From NCBI GenBank assembly GCA_003602285.1, contig QZVU01000003.1:451343-515342 (forward strand): a stretch of DNA of 64,000 nt. Direction: 5' to 3'. The DNA comes from Arthrobacter frigidicola. Its GTDB lineage: Bacteria; Actinomycetota; Actinomycetes; Actinomycetales; Micrococcaceae. Every line of letters starts with the position of its first letter. The first letter of the stretch is position 1. The position numbers were made by a program, and so were the translations under genes. The notes below the pieces were generated by a model. That model was given only the letters and a program-made list of their open reading frames with translations. It made no database searches and was not told the origin of the DNA. Positions 43,637-51,748 of the stretch are shown here, piece after piece.

Positions 43637-45247
43637 GTGCCGGAACCGGAGGCGGCCTCGTCCGGTGAGCCGTGGTGGAAGACCGCCGTCATCTATGAGG
43701 TGTACCCGCGCTCCTTCGCGGACGGCAACGGCGACGGCGTGGGCGACCTGCAGGGTCTCCTGGCGAGGCTGCCCTACCTCGCCTCGCTCGGAGTGGACGG
43801 CTTCTGGCTGACTCCGTTCCAAACCTCCCCCCAGGTGGACCAGGGCTACGACGTGAGCGACTACTGCGGGGTGGATCCGCTCTTCGGCACGATGGCCGAC
43901 TTCGACGCGGTGCTCGACCGGGCCCACAGCCTGGGCCTGCGCGTCCTGGTCGACGTCGTCCCCAACCACTGTTCCGTGGAGCACCCCCTCTTCCAGCAGG
44001 CCCTCGCTGCGGGCCCCGGCTCGAAGGAGCGCGAGCTGTTCCACTTCGCCGACGGGCCCGCCGACGGCACTCCCCCGAACAACTGGCAGAGCGTCTTCGG
44101 CGGACGGGCCTGGACCCGCGCCGACCCGGAGTCGACGAGCGACACGCAGTGGTACCTGCACCTCTTCTCCCCTGCCCAGCCGGACTGGAACTGGCGCAAC
44201 CCGGCCGTGGGCGACTACTTCGAAGAGGTGCTGCGGTTCTGGCTGGACAAGGGCGTGGACGGGCTGCGCATCGATGTGGCACACGCCCTGTTCAAGGCCG
44301 AGGGGCTTCCCGACTCCCCCACCGGCACCCCCGTAGTGGACGGGCTCCGCTCAAACCGGCAGGTCTCCGACCAGGAGGAGGTACACGCCGTCTACCGGAG
44401 ATGGCGCCGGCTCGCCGACTCCTACTCCCCGCCCCGCGTCCTGGTCGGCGAGGTCAACCTCGATCCCCACCGCGCCGCCCGGTACACCCGGCCCGACGAA
44501 CTGCACCAGGCGTTCGCCTTCGCCTTCGTCCGGCTCGGCTGGGACCCGGCCGCCTGGGCCGCCGTGGGCACCGAGCTGGAGGCGGCGAGGAAGGACCACG
44601 GCGCGGCACCGACCTGGGCACTGGAGAACCACGACGTTATCCGCGCCGCCACCCGGTTCGGCGGCGGCGGGCACGGCGCCGCGCGGGCGCGGGCGGCCCT
44701 GCTGACAATCCTGGGGCTGCCCGGCGGAGCGTACCTCTACCAGGGCCAGGAACTCGGGCTCCCGGAGGCCGAGGTGCCGCCGGCGGCACGGCGCGACCCC
44801 ATGGTTGCCCGCGGCGGGATCTCCCGCGACGGCGCCCGGGTTCCGCTGCCCTGGACCGCGGACGCGGCGTCCGCCCACGGCTTCTCAATGACAGGTCCCA
44901 CGGCCGAACCATGGCTGCCGCAACCACCCGGATGGGGGCAATGGGCCATCGAGGGCCAACGGAACGACCCGGCATCCCCGCAGCAGCTGGTGGTCCGCGC
45001 CCTCGAACTCCGCAGGCGGCTGCTGGCCGAGGGCGTCCTCGACGCGGGCGACGGCGCCTCCTGGCACGTTGGCGACGGCGGTCTGCTGCTCTGCGAGCGC
45101 GGGCACGGCTTCGTGCTGGCCGTTGCCATGGGCGAAGCCCCCGTGCGGCTTCCCTCCGGGACGGTGCTGATCACCGCCGTTCCGCAGGTCGTCGAGGGCT
45201 GGCTTGAACCCGACAACGCGGCCTGGGTGCTCCGCGCCCGGAGCTGA
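43637..45247 (+). CDS. GH13 alpha-glucosidase, second copy
   Basis: GTG 43637 lies two bases after the amidohydrolase stop, with GGAGGTG at 43625-43631. The 536-residue enzyme has YEVYPRSFADGNGDGVGDLQ, VDVVPNHCS, GLRIDVAHA (nucleophile Asp), VLVGEVNL (Glu) and WALENHDVIRAATRFG. It is a paralogue of the enzyme at 14801-16474. There is no signal peptide. Placement behind an amidohydrolase in a polyamine-type operon is unexpected for a sugar enzyme and may mean the real substrate is a glucosylated compound. Confidence 0.92.
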   Translation: MPEPEAASSGEPWWKTAVIYEVYPRSFADGNGDGVGDLQGLLARLPYLASLGVDGFWLTPFQTSPQVDQGYDVSDYCGVDPLFGTMADFDAVLDRAHSLGLRVLVDVVPNHCSVEHPLFQQALAAGPGSKERELFHFADGPADGTPPNNWQSVFGGRAWTRADPESTSDTQWYLHLFSPAQPDWNWRNPAVGDYFEEVLRFWLDKGVDGLRIDVAHALFKAEGLPDSPTGTPVVDGLRSNRQVSDQEEVHAVYRRWRRLADSYSPPRVLVGEVNLDPHRAARYTRPDELHQAFAFAFVRLGWDPAAWAAVGTELEAARKDHGAAPTWALENHDVIRAATRFGGGGHGAARARAALLTILGLPGGAYLYQGQELGLPEAEVPPAARRDPMVARGGISRDGARVPLPWTADAASAHGFSMTGPTAEPWLPQPPGWGQWAIEGQRNDPASPQQLVVRALELRRRLLAEGVLDAGDGASWHVGDGGLLLCERGHGFVLAVAMGEAPVRLPSGTVLITAVPQVVEGWLEPDNAAWVLRARS

Positions 45248-45285
45248 CCCGGCCTTCGACCGGACCTCGGACCGCCAGGGCTGCG

Positions 45286-45540
45286 CTAGCCCTCGGTCGG
45301 CAGGGTTCCGGTCGGAATCGTCGACTCGTCCGGTGTGGGCCCGTCGGTCTCCCCGTCGGAGGTTGGCAGCGTCCCGGTGGGGATCGTCGACTCCTCCGGT
45401 GATGCAGAGTCCATCGGAAGCGGTGTGATGTTGCCCGTGGGCGGAACCACCGGCTCCTCGGCGGGATTGTCGCAGCCCAGAAGCGCCAGGGCACCCAGGA
45501 CAACGACGACCGGAAAACTCTTCAGGGTCTTGGAATTCAT
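45286..45540 (-). CDS. Small lipoprotein with internal repeat
   Basis: The 84-residue protein has a signal peptide (LKSFPVVVVLGALALLGC) ending in lipobox LLGC at Cys23. The mature part is Pro/Thr/Glu/Ser-rich with ESTIPTGTLPT present twice, and no globular domain. It should be tethered outside the membrane. No family is recognised. Confidence 0.65.
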   Translation of the reverse strand: MNSKTLKSFPVVVVLGALALLGCDNPAEEPVVPPTGNITPLPMDSASPEESTIPTGTLPTSDGETDGPTPDESTIPTGTLPTEG

Positions 45541-45657
45541 GTCCGCTTCTTCCCTCGGTCCGTCCCCTTGCCTTCAACGGTAGCGAGGGGCAAATCGCTG
45601 GGAACAGCAGCGATTCGGCCCTGATCCTGCTTGGAGAAGCACCGGAATCGGAGTAAA

Positions 45658-45723
45658 ATGCTTCGCCGCTTCTTCCACCGCCAGTGGATCCGCATCCACC
45701 GGCTGGCCGCGGCCTTCCACTAG
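45658..45723 (+). CDS. Possible 21-aa arginine-rich peptide
   Basis: ATG 45658 is preceded by GGAG at five bases. The frame encodes MLRRFFHRQWIRIHRLAAAF followed by His and TAG. It has five Arg and three His residues alternating with aromatic and aliphatic ones, which is amphipathic. It is too short to judge from composition alone; it could be a real small protein, a leader peptide for the DUF72 gene, or chance. Confidence 0.3.
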   Translation: MLRRFFHRQWIRIHRLAAAFH

Positions 45724-45762
45724 GATCGGACCGACGTATCCTCCAACGGGCGGAGCCTGGTC

Positions 45763-46494
45763 TTGAGCGTTTCCATCGGCACTTCCGGGTGGAGTTACGA
45801 CCACTGGAACGATGTGCTGTACCCCGCGGGCACTCCGACAGCCCGGAGGCTGCAGTACTACTACCAGCGGTTCAGCACCGTCGAGCTGAACGCCAGCTTC
45901 TACCGGTGGCCCCGCGAGTCGACCTTCGCCGGCTGGCGGGAGCGCCTTCCATCCGGATTCCTTTTCTCGGTCAAGGCCCCGCGGGGACTCACCCACGCCA
46001 AGAAGCTGTACGCACCGGAGGTGTGGGTAGAGCGCATCATCCGGTGCTGGCACGAGCTGGGCGACAAGCGGGCCGTCCTTCTGGTCCAGCTCCCACCCGC
46101 GATGCAGCGCGACGACGCCCGGCTCGACTATTTTCTGGCGCTGCTGCCGGACTGGATCCGGGTTGCCGTCGAGTTCCGGCACCCGAGCTGGGAGACGGAG
46201 GAGGTCTATTCGCTGCTAGAACGCCACGGTGCGGCCTACTGCGTGATGAGCGGCGCCAACCTGCCGTGCGTCCTGCGTGCCACCGCGCCGTTCGTGTACC
46301 TGCGGATGCACGGCCCGGATACCCATCATCTGTACGGCGGGTTCTACAGCGACGCGGATCTGCACTGGTGGGCGGACCGGATCCGTGAGTGGCAGGGCGC
46401 CGGGAAGGATGTGTTCGTTTACTTCAACAACGACGGCGGCGGCAACGCGGTGCGCAATGCCGACACGTTGCGGGCGATCCTGGGCGGGGGCTGA
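45763..46494 (+). CDS. DUF72 domain protein
   Basis: The 243-residue protein starts at TTG 45763 (SVSIGTSGWSYDHWN) and shows the DUF72 signatures STVELNASFYRWPRESTFAG, SVKAPRGLTHAKKL, VAVEFRHPSWET and VFVYFNNDGGGNAVRNADTL. The family has a TIM-barrel fold related to endonuclease IV-like enzymes and no agreed function. It is apparently monocistronic. Confidence 0.88.
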   Translation: MSVSIGTSGWSYDHWNDVLYPAGTPTARRLQYYYQRFSTVELNASFYRWPRESTFAGWRERLPSGFLFSVKAPRGLTHAKKLYAPEVWVERIIRCWHELGDKRAVLLVQLPPAMQRDDARLDYFLALLPDWIRVAVEFRHPSWETEEVYSLLERHGAAYCVMSGANLPCVLRATAPFVYLRMHGPDTHHLYGGFYSDADLHWWADRIREWQGAGKDVFVYFNNDGGGNAVRNADTLRAILGGG

Positions 46495-46579
46495 TGGCGC
46501 GCCCCGGCCTTCGGCGCGAACCCGGCCCGGGGCAGAAATTGCTCCATCCCTCGCGCGGGTTCCGTTTAGGGTAAGCACC

Positions 46580-47032
46580 ATGACCAATTCTGCTGAGAAC
46601 GGACCCGACGCCAACCACCAGCGCCCGGATGGAGTCGACGACGCCACCGTCGAGGCCCTGGGCAAGCTCTCCGAGGCACTCGAGGTGGTTGAACACGCCC
46701 GGGGCTACCTGTACGGCTTCCACCGCCTGACGGGCAAGGCCGACCTGGCCCTCGGTGAGGCCGTCGAACTGCTCCGCACGGCCGGCCACGCAGACCTCGC
46801 CGAGACACTCAACAAAGACCTCGTGGGCCGCAATGTGATCGAGGGGCGCTGGACATTCCAGATCGTCGAGGACTACGACGATTCCTACTACGCGGAGTTC
46901 AAAGCGCTCGAGAAGCTGGCCCGGGACAAGCTGGCCGACGGCAAGCGTCACCTCTTCGAGGCCGAGATGAAGGAAGACCGCCGCACGCAGGGCCGCGAGC
47001 ACCACGAGGCCCTGCCACCGGAAGCCTCCTAG
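46580..47032 (+). CDS. Conserved actinobacterial hypothetical protein (150 aa)
   Basis: ATG 46580 is the first start consistent with the composition; the frame is open upstream over the DUF72 gene but that part is shadow. The soluble helical protein contains LGKLSEALEVVEHARGYLYG, FHRLTGKADLALGEAVELL and a charged C-terminal helix. The pattern is seen in conserved actinobacterial proteins without known role. Its TAG is followed immediately by the GTG of the hydrolase gene. Confidence 0.65.
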   Translation: MTNSAENGPDANHQRPDGVDDATVEALGKLSEALEVVEHARGYLYGFHRLTGKADLALGEAVELLRTAGHADLAETLNKDLVGRNVIEGRWTFQIVEDYDDSYYAEFKALEKLARDKLADGKRHLFEAEMKEDRRTQGREHHEALPPEAS

Positions 47033-47824
47033 GTGGGAGCCCCGACCCTCAACACCGAGCGCTCAGGCTCCGGCAAGCCGCTGGTCCTGGTGCACGGCTT
47101 GGGCTCGAGCCTGCGCAACTGGGATCCCGTGGCGCCCGCCCTCGCCCGCCAGCGTGAGGTCGTGGCCGTCGACCTGCCGGGCTTCGGCACCAGCGCTCCG
47201 CTCACCGGCGAGGTGACCGTTGCGACCCTCACGGATGCACTGCAGGACTACCTCGTGGAGCAGGGCCTGGCCGACGCCGACGTCGTCGGCAGCTCCATGG
47301 GCGCCCGGATGGTGGTCGAACTGGCTCGACGGGGACATCGCGGCACCGCCGTCGCGCTTAGCCCGGGCGGGTTCTGGAACCATCGACAACGCGCAATCTT
47401 CACGGCAAGCATCACAGCCTCCATCGCCCTCGTGCGGCGCATCCAGCCGGCGCTTCCCTTCCTGACCCGGCAGGCCGCCGGACGCACGGCCCTGCTGGCC
47501 CAGTTCTCGGCCCGGCCATGGCGGCTCGACCCGCAGCTCGTTCTCACGGAGCTGCGCGGCTTTGCCACCTCCCCCAGCCTCGACGACGCCCGCAGGGCGC
47601 TCTCCTACGGGCCCAATCAGTCAGGTGCTCCGGGTGGGACGCTCAAGGGCAGGCTCGCCTTAGGTTGGGGACGCCAAGACCGGGTAACTCTGCCCAGTGA
47701 AGCCGCCCTAGCCGTGGCCCTTTACCCCGGGGCCACCCTGGAGTGGTTCGGGAACTGCGGGCACTTTCCTCACTGGGACCAGCCGGAGCGGACCGTGGAC
47801 TTCCTGCTCCGCGTCCTCCGGTGA
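47033..47824 (+). CDS. Alpha/beta hydrolase
   Basis: GTG 47033 directly follows the previous stop with no gap. The 263-residue protein has the oxyanion loop LVLVHGLGSSLRNWD, nucleophile Ser in VVGSSMGARMV, an acid Asp in LGWGRQDRVTLP and His in NCGHFPHWDQP, so the catalytic triad is complete. There is no signal peptide. Substrate unknown; ester or C-C hydrolase activities are possible. Confidence 0.88.
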   Translation: MGAPTLNTERSGSGKPLVLVHGLGSSLRNWDPVAPALARQREVVAVDLPGFGTSAPLTGEVTVATLTDALQDYLVEQGLADADVVGSSMGARMVVELARRGHRGTAVALSPGGFWNHRQRAIFTASITASIALVRRIQPALPFLTRQAAGRTALLAQFSARPWRLDPQLVLTELRGFATSPSLDDARRALSYGPNQSGAPGGTLKGRLALGWGRQDRVTLPSEAALAVALYPGATLEWFGNCGHFPHWDQPERTVDFLLRVLR

Positions 47825-47843
47825 GTCGGGGGCCTGGATCGGG

Positions 47844-48704
47844 TCAGCGCTGCTTCCGGTTCGTGATCGCCGCCCGTGTTGTCTCCAGCGCATCGACCGT
47901 CGCGTCGTAGCTGCTCTGTGCAACACCGACGAAGATGCAGTCAACCAAGGCGAGCTGGGCAATCCGTGACGCCATGGCGCCGGAGCGGAAAGCGGTCTCG
48001 CGGACCATCGTGAGCAGGCACAGGTCCGCGGCCTCCGCGAGAGGTGAGCCTGCGCCGTTGGTAATTCCGATGGTCGTTGCGCCTGCCTCCCGGGCCCGCT
48101 CAACGAACTCGAGGGTCTCGGCGGTCCTGCCGCTGTGGGAAAAAGCCACGGCGACGTCGCCGGCGCCCATCAGGGACGCTCCCATCAGGGCGTCGTGGGG
48201 ATCGTCGAAGGAATGGACCATCCTGCGGATCCGGAACAGCTTGTGCTGGAGGTCATCGGCCACCACCGCTCCGGCGCCGACTCCGTAGACCAGGATCTGG
48301 CGCGCCGTGCTGATGCGCTCAACGGCGCTGCGCAGCTGGTCGATGTCCAGGTGGGAAAGGGTCTCTTCAATGCCCAGGGTTTCCGCGAAGGCGATCTTGG
48401 CGACAGTGTCGGCCAGGGAGTCGTCGGGGCTGATGTCTGCACCGAACCGTTTGGTATCCCCGAACTGCGCGGTCTCCCGGCCGATCTCGGTGGCCATCGA
48501 AAGCCGCAGTTGGGCGTAGCCCGCGTAGCCGACGGCCCGGCAGAAGCGCACCACTGATGGTTCGGAAGTGCTGCAGATGTGCGCCAGCTCCGAAATGGTG
48601 TGGCGCAGCACCGTCTCTGGATCGGCGAGGATTTCCTCAGCCACCCGCCGCGCGGAAGGAGGAAGCGTGGGCAGCTGCGCCTGGATTGCCGATTGGATGC
48701 TCAT
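47844..48704 (-). CDS. RpiR/MurR-family transcriptional regulator
   Basis: The 286-residue protein has an N-terminal HTH_6 domain (HTISELAHICSTSEPSVVRF) and a C-terminal SIS domain (ILVYGVGAGAVVADDLQHKL, DVAVAFSHSGRTAETLEFVE). ATG 48704 matches the usual start of the family; ATG 48755 adds 17 residues and would be leaderless. RpiR proteins sense phosphosugars, and MurR is the N-acetylmuramate-phosphate member. It is divergent from a dipeptide epimerase, and a related element lies both here (48768-48782) and before the peptide importer at 62 kb, suggesting control of cell-wall peptide use. Confidence 0.88.
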   Translation of the reverse strand: MSIQSAIQAQLPTLPPSARRVAEEILADPETVLRHTISELAHICSTSEPSVVRFCRAVGYAGYAQLRLSMATEIGRETAQFGDTKRFGADISPDDSLADTVAKIAFAETLGIEETLSHLDIDQLRSAVERISTARQILVYGVGAGAVVADDLQHKLFRIRRMVHSFDDPHDALMGASLMGAGDVAVAFSHSGRTAETLEFVERAREAGATTIGITNGAGSPLAEAADLCLLTMVRETAFRSGAMASRIAQLALVDCIFVGVAQSSYDATVDALETTRAAITNRKQR

Positions 48705-48767
48705 CTGCCGCTTTCGGGAGCCGGTGGAAGGGAAAAGTCGGTCAGTTACAACCATGTAAAAGGTATC

Positions 48768-48782
48768 GTAAGTGACCTACAT
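48768..48782. promoter_or_regulatory. Candidate RpiR operator, site A
   Basis: GTAAGTGACCTACAT lies between the divergent regulator and epimerase genes. It matches 12 of 15 bases of 62000-62014 and 11 of 15 of the minus strand of 62029-62043, with nearly all differences being transitions. The core GTANGTGACNTAC is nearly palindromic. Confidence 0.5.
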
Positions 48783-48798
48783 AGGGGAGGCAGCTGCA

Positions 48799-49953
48799 AT
48801 GGGCGAAAAAATGAAGGACAGCACGTCGGTTCTCCCCTCGGGCAGAGGTGGCCGAAACCCGGCGCTCCTCCTCACCGCGCACGCGGTCACCGTCCCTCTC
48901 GTGCGGCCGTTTGTCACCGCCGTGCGCCGCACGACCGTCCTCGAATCGGTGCTCGTTGAGGTGCGGGACGCCGAAGGGCGCTCGGGCTGGGGTGAAGCCC
49001 CGATCAGTGCGGTGACGGGCGCGACGACGGCAGGCGTGATCGCCTCGGTGCACGGCCCGCTGCAGGCCCTGCTGGAGTCCGACGACGAATCGGCCGATCT
49101 CTCCGCTGCGCTTTCCCGGATCGCCGGCTCGGAGGAACGCAGCGCCGCCCGCATGGCCGTGGACTGCGCACTCCACGACCTCGCGGCACGCCGCGCAGGG
49201 CTGCCGTTGTACCGCTACCTGGGCGGCCGGCACAACCGCATCCTCACCGACATGACCCTCTCCGTCGACGGACCCGCGGCCCTCGCCCGGGCCGCCGCCG
49301 CCCACCGGGCCGCCGGGTTCGACTGCGTGAAGGTCAAGCTCGATGCGCACGGCGATCCGGTGGCGAAGCTCCGGGCGGTGCGGAACGCCGTGGGCGTCGA
49401 GGCCCGGGTGCGCATTGACGCCAATCAGGCCTTTACCGCCGACGAGGCCATCCGGTTCATTAGGGCCCTTGAGGAAGACGGAGTCGACCTTGAGCTCGTC
49501 GAGCAGCCGGTTCCAGCCGGCGACTGGGACGGCCTTGCCCGGGTCACTTCCTCCGTGCGGACCCCCATTCTCGCCGACGAATCCGTGTGGACCGTGAAGG
49601 ACCTCCACCGGCTCATCGACGCGGGCGCGGCGACAATGGTCAACATCAAGCTCGCCAAGACCGGCGGACTCACCCCGGCAATGGAGCTTGCCGCGGCGGC
49701 GCGGGCCGCCGGCATCGGGGTGCTCGTGGGCTGCATGATGGAAAGCGGCGTCGGCATCGGCGCGGCCGCCGCCTTTGCCTCGGCCGTGGCCGCCGAGTCC
49801 GGGGCCGAGGTTCCGCAGGACCTCGACGGCGGCCTGTGGCTTAGGGAGTCACCCGTCGACGGCGGCGCCCGCTACTCGGGCAGCACTATCGTCCTTGACG
49901 ATGCGCCGGGTTCGGGGATTATGCGGTTGCGGAAGCCACAGCCGCAGCGCTGA
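48799..49953 (+). CDS. Dipeptide epimerase (L-Ala-D/L-Glu epimerase type)
   Basis: ATG 48799 has GGGGAGG upstream, which decides it over ATG 48772. The 384-residue enolase-superfamily protein has the catalytic lysine pair K178-x-K180 (CVKVKLD) and K284 (VNIKLAKTGG), metal ligands Asp208 (RIDANQAF), Glu235 (LVEQPV) and Asp260 (ILADES), and the D-x-D motif Asp341-Leu-Asp343. D-x-D separates dipeptide epimerases from muconate and o-succinylbenzoate enzymes, since it binds the substrate amino group. The likely role is converting L-Ala-D-Glu from peptidoglycan to L-Ala-L-Glu for digestion. Confidence 0.87.
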   Translation: MGEKMKDSTSVLPSGRGGRNPALLLTAHAVTVPLVRPFVTAVRRTTVLESVLVEVRDAEGRSGWGEAPISAVTGATTAGVIASVHGPLQALLESDDESADLSAALSRIAGSEERSAARMAVDCALHDLAARRAGLPLYRYLGGRHNRILTDMTLSVDGPAALARAAAAHRAAGFDCVKVKLDAHGDPVAKLRAVRNAVGVEARVRIDANQAFTADEAIRFIRALEEDGVDLELVEQPVPAGDWDGLARVTSSVRTPILADESVWTVKDLHRLIDAGAATMVNIKLAKTGGLTPAMELAAAARAAGIGVLVGCMMESGVGIGAAAAFASAVAAESGAEVPQDLDGGLWLRESPVDGGARYSGSTIVLDDAPGSGIMRLRKPQPQR

Positions 49954-50335
49954 CCGCAGCCGACGCCGACCGGTTCGCTTCGATTTCCGCGCGATGCTCC
50001 TGGGCCCACCCCACGAGCGGCATGGCCTGCCGGAGGAAGCCCGCACCCAGTGGGGTCAGCGCGTATTCAACTCGAGGGGGCATCTCCGGATACGAGGTGC
50101 GGGTCACCATTCCGTCCTTCTCGAGGGTCCGCAGGGTCGCCGTGAGCACCCGGTGGGAAATGGGGGGAAGGGCCGCCTGCAGCGCGGTGAACCTCAGCGG
50201 CCCGCCGGTGAGCTGGTCGAGTGCTGCCATCGACCATTTGTCGCCCAATCGACTGACGATCCCCCGCACGAAGGCGATCGTCTCTGCTTCCTTGTCGCAG
50301 ATGACCTGCGCCTGCTCCACCGCAGCTAATTTCAT
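49919..50335 (-). CDS. HxlR-family transcriptional regulator
   Basis: The 138-residue winged-HTH protein shows VSRLGDKWSMAALDQLTGGP, FTALQAALPPISHRVLTATL and VEYALTPLGAGFL, typical of HxlR/MarR-like regulators. A single Cys13 precedes the domain, placed much as the redox cysteine of YodB/QorR-type sensors, so thiol sensing of quinones or electrophiles is possible. Its last 35 bases overlap the convergent epimerase gene. The azoreductase-like gene at 51014 is a plausible target. Confidence 0.88.
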   Translation of the reverse strand: MKLAAVEQAQVICDKEAETIAFVRGIVSRLGDKWSMAALDQLTGGPLRFTALQAALPPISHRVLTATLRTLEKDGMVTRTSYPEMPPRVEYALTPLGAGFLRQAMPLVGWAQEHRAEIEANRSASAAVSAAAVASATA

Positions 50336-50870
50336 GATTGCCGATTCTCCGGATCCTGTTGACCTTCATTCGCCCGTTGCTGGGTTCCGGGTTGGGCGGC
50401 CCGATCGGGCCTCCTGCCAGGGCAGCATGTGGGCACCCGTCCGCAGCCTGGGCTGGGAACTCCGCCCAAGGGAACGCGCCCTCCGATTATGCCGGACCAT
50501 TCTGTGTGCGGCCCGGGAGCGCACCCGGAGCCCGGCTTAGACGCGAGCGAATTCCCACCTCGAGAAATGATTGGCGCAGAACCGCCGGTGCAAATCTAGA
50601 TCCAGGAAAGCGAATTTTAGTTTCACCCAGGAACGACGGAAATTACAAATCATCCGCCTTTTAGGCCCGATCGGGGGAACTGGCTAAATACGACGAATAT
50701 GCCGCGTGGGCGGTCGGACCCTTTTCGGTGAAAACCGGGCGCCCGGCGCCGCCCGTCGGCCCGAAACCGTCGCCGGAAGGCCCAGATGGCGCGGATTCGG
50801 AGGGCCCAGCCCGCGCCCGGTCGTACTCCTGTGGCAACTCCCCCGAGGCACCTCAACCGGCCCTTCATTA
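50336..50870. other. Long intergenic region without a convincing gene
   Basis: No frame with a ribosome site and protein-like composition was found. GGCCCGATCGGG occurs twice, at 50398-50409 (within a perfect 14-bp palindrome to 50411) and at 50664-50675. The stretch 50580-50690 is AT-richer than the rest. It may be a decayed gene, a regulatory RNA region or simply a spacer. Confidence 0.45.
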
Positions 50871-50884
50871 TTTTCAGGTGCGTA

Positions 50885-50902
50885 ACGCACGTTAAAGTGC
50901 GT
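50885..50902. promoter_or_regulatory. Tandem operator copy 1 before the FMN-reductase gene
   Basis: ACGCACGTTAAAGTGCGT is an 18-bp palindrome with one mismatched pair. Immediately to its left GTGCGT (50878-50883) makes a third inverted arm. It lies in the same orientation as copy 2, centres 24 bp apart. Confidence 0.75.
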
Positions 50903-50908
50903 GTAACA

Positions 50909-50926
50909 ACGCACTTTAAAGTGCGT
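50909..50926. promoter_or_regulatory. Tandem operator copy 2, perfect palindrome
   Basis: ACGCACTTTAAAGTGCGT is a perfect 18-bp palindrome about 88 bases before the ATG at 51014. The regulator is probably of MarR/HxlR type; the HxlR gene at 49919 is the nearest candidate. Confidence 0.8.
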
Positions 50927-51013
50927 GTCAAAAGGGGAAATATTGCCGGTTCAGGGTGGGTTGTAGATTCTGCTGAACAAGCACACGAACAACTGGTCCT
51001 GGAAGGGAACAAT

Positions 51014-51583
51014 ATGACTAAGATCGCAATCATCCTTGGAAGCACGCGCCCGGGGCGCAACGGCGAAGCCGTCGCCAACTGGGTCTTCGAGAAGGCTGCA
51101 ACCCGCGAGGATGCCAGCTACGAGATCGTCGACCTCCGGGACTACCCGCTGCCTCACTTCGACGAGCCGATGCCCCCGCTGATGGGCCAGTACTCGCACG
51201 ACCACACCAAGGATTGGGCAGCGAAGATCGCCGAATTCGACGGCTATGTCTTCGTCACCCCCGAGTACAACCACTCGACCTCCGGTGTCCTGAAGAACGC
51301 CATCGACTTCCTGTCCGCTGAGTGGAACAACAAGGCCGCCGGCTTCGTCAGCTACGGTTCCGTTGGAGGCGTGCGCGCAGTTGAGCACCTTCGCCTCGTC
51401 GCCGCTGAACTGCAGATGGCAACGGTCCGCGACCAGGCCGCCCTGTCGCTGTTCACCGACTTCGAGAACTTCTCGGTCCTGAAGCCGGGCGACCACCAGG
51501 TTGCTGCGCTGGAGAGCATGTTCAACCAGCTCGAAGCATGGTCGAAGGCTCTGGAGCCGCTGCGCGCCAGCGTCGCCGCCTGA
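51014..51583 (+). CDS. NADPH-dependent FMN reductase / azoreductase-like flavoprotein
   Basis: ATG 51014 follows GGAAGGGA. The 189-residue flavodoxin-like protein begins IAIILGSTRPGRNGEAVANW with the FMN phosphate loop GSTRPGRNG and carries the typical FVTPEYNHSTSGVLKNAIDF. It reduces FMN, quinones or chromate-like compounds with NADPH. The LLM monooxygenase that follows uses reduced flavin, so the two may form a two-component system. Two 18-bp palindromes upstream suggest tight repression. Confidence 0.92.
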   Translation: MTKIAIILGSTRPGRNGEAVANWVFEKAATREDASYEIVDLRDYPLPHFDEPMPPLMGQYSHDHTKDWAAKIAEFDGYVFVTPEYNHSTSGVLKNAIDFLSAEWNNKAAGFVSYGSVGGVRAVEHLRLVAAELQMATVRDQAALSLFTDFENFSVLKPGDHQVAALESMFNQLEAWSKALEPLRASVAA

Positions 51584-51696
51584 TTGCCTCAGCAGTTCGG
51601 CCGATGATCGGCACAGCCTGAACCAGCCCGGAGTGGCCTCGGGCAGCGCTCCGACGTTTGTAGTGCCCGGCCCACTACGCCAACCAGCACAGGTTC

Positions 51697-51727
51697 GGCC
51701 TGCCCACCGTTCGGCGGTGGGCAGGCC
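51697..51727. terminator. Hairpin between the FMN-reductase and LLM genes
   Basis: GGCCTGCCCACC (51697-51708) and GGTGGGCAGGCC (51716-51727) are exact inverted arms with a 7-base loop, 21 bases before the LLM start. It could end the first message or act as an attenuator or RNA stabiliser inside a joint one. Confidence 0.7.
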
Positions 51728-51748
51728 ACGGCACAGAGGACAAGCCTT

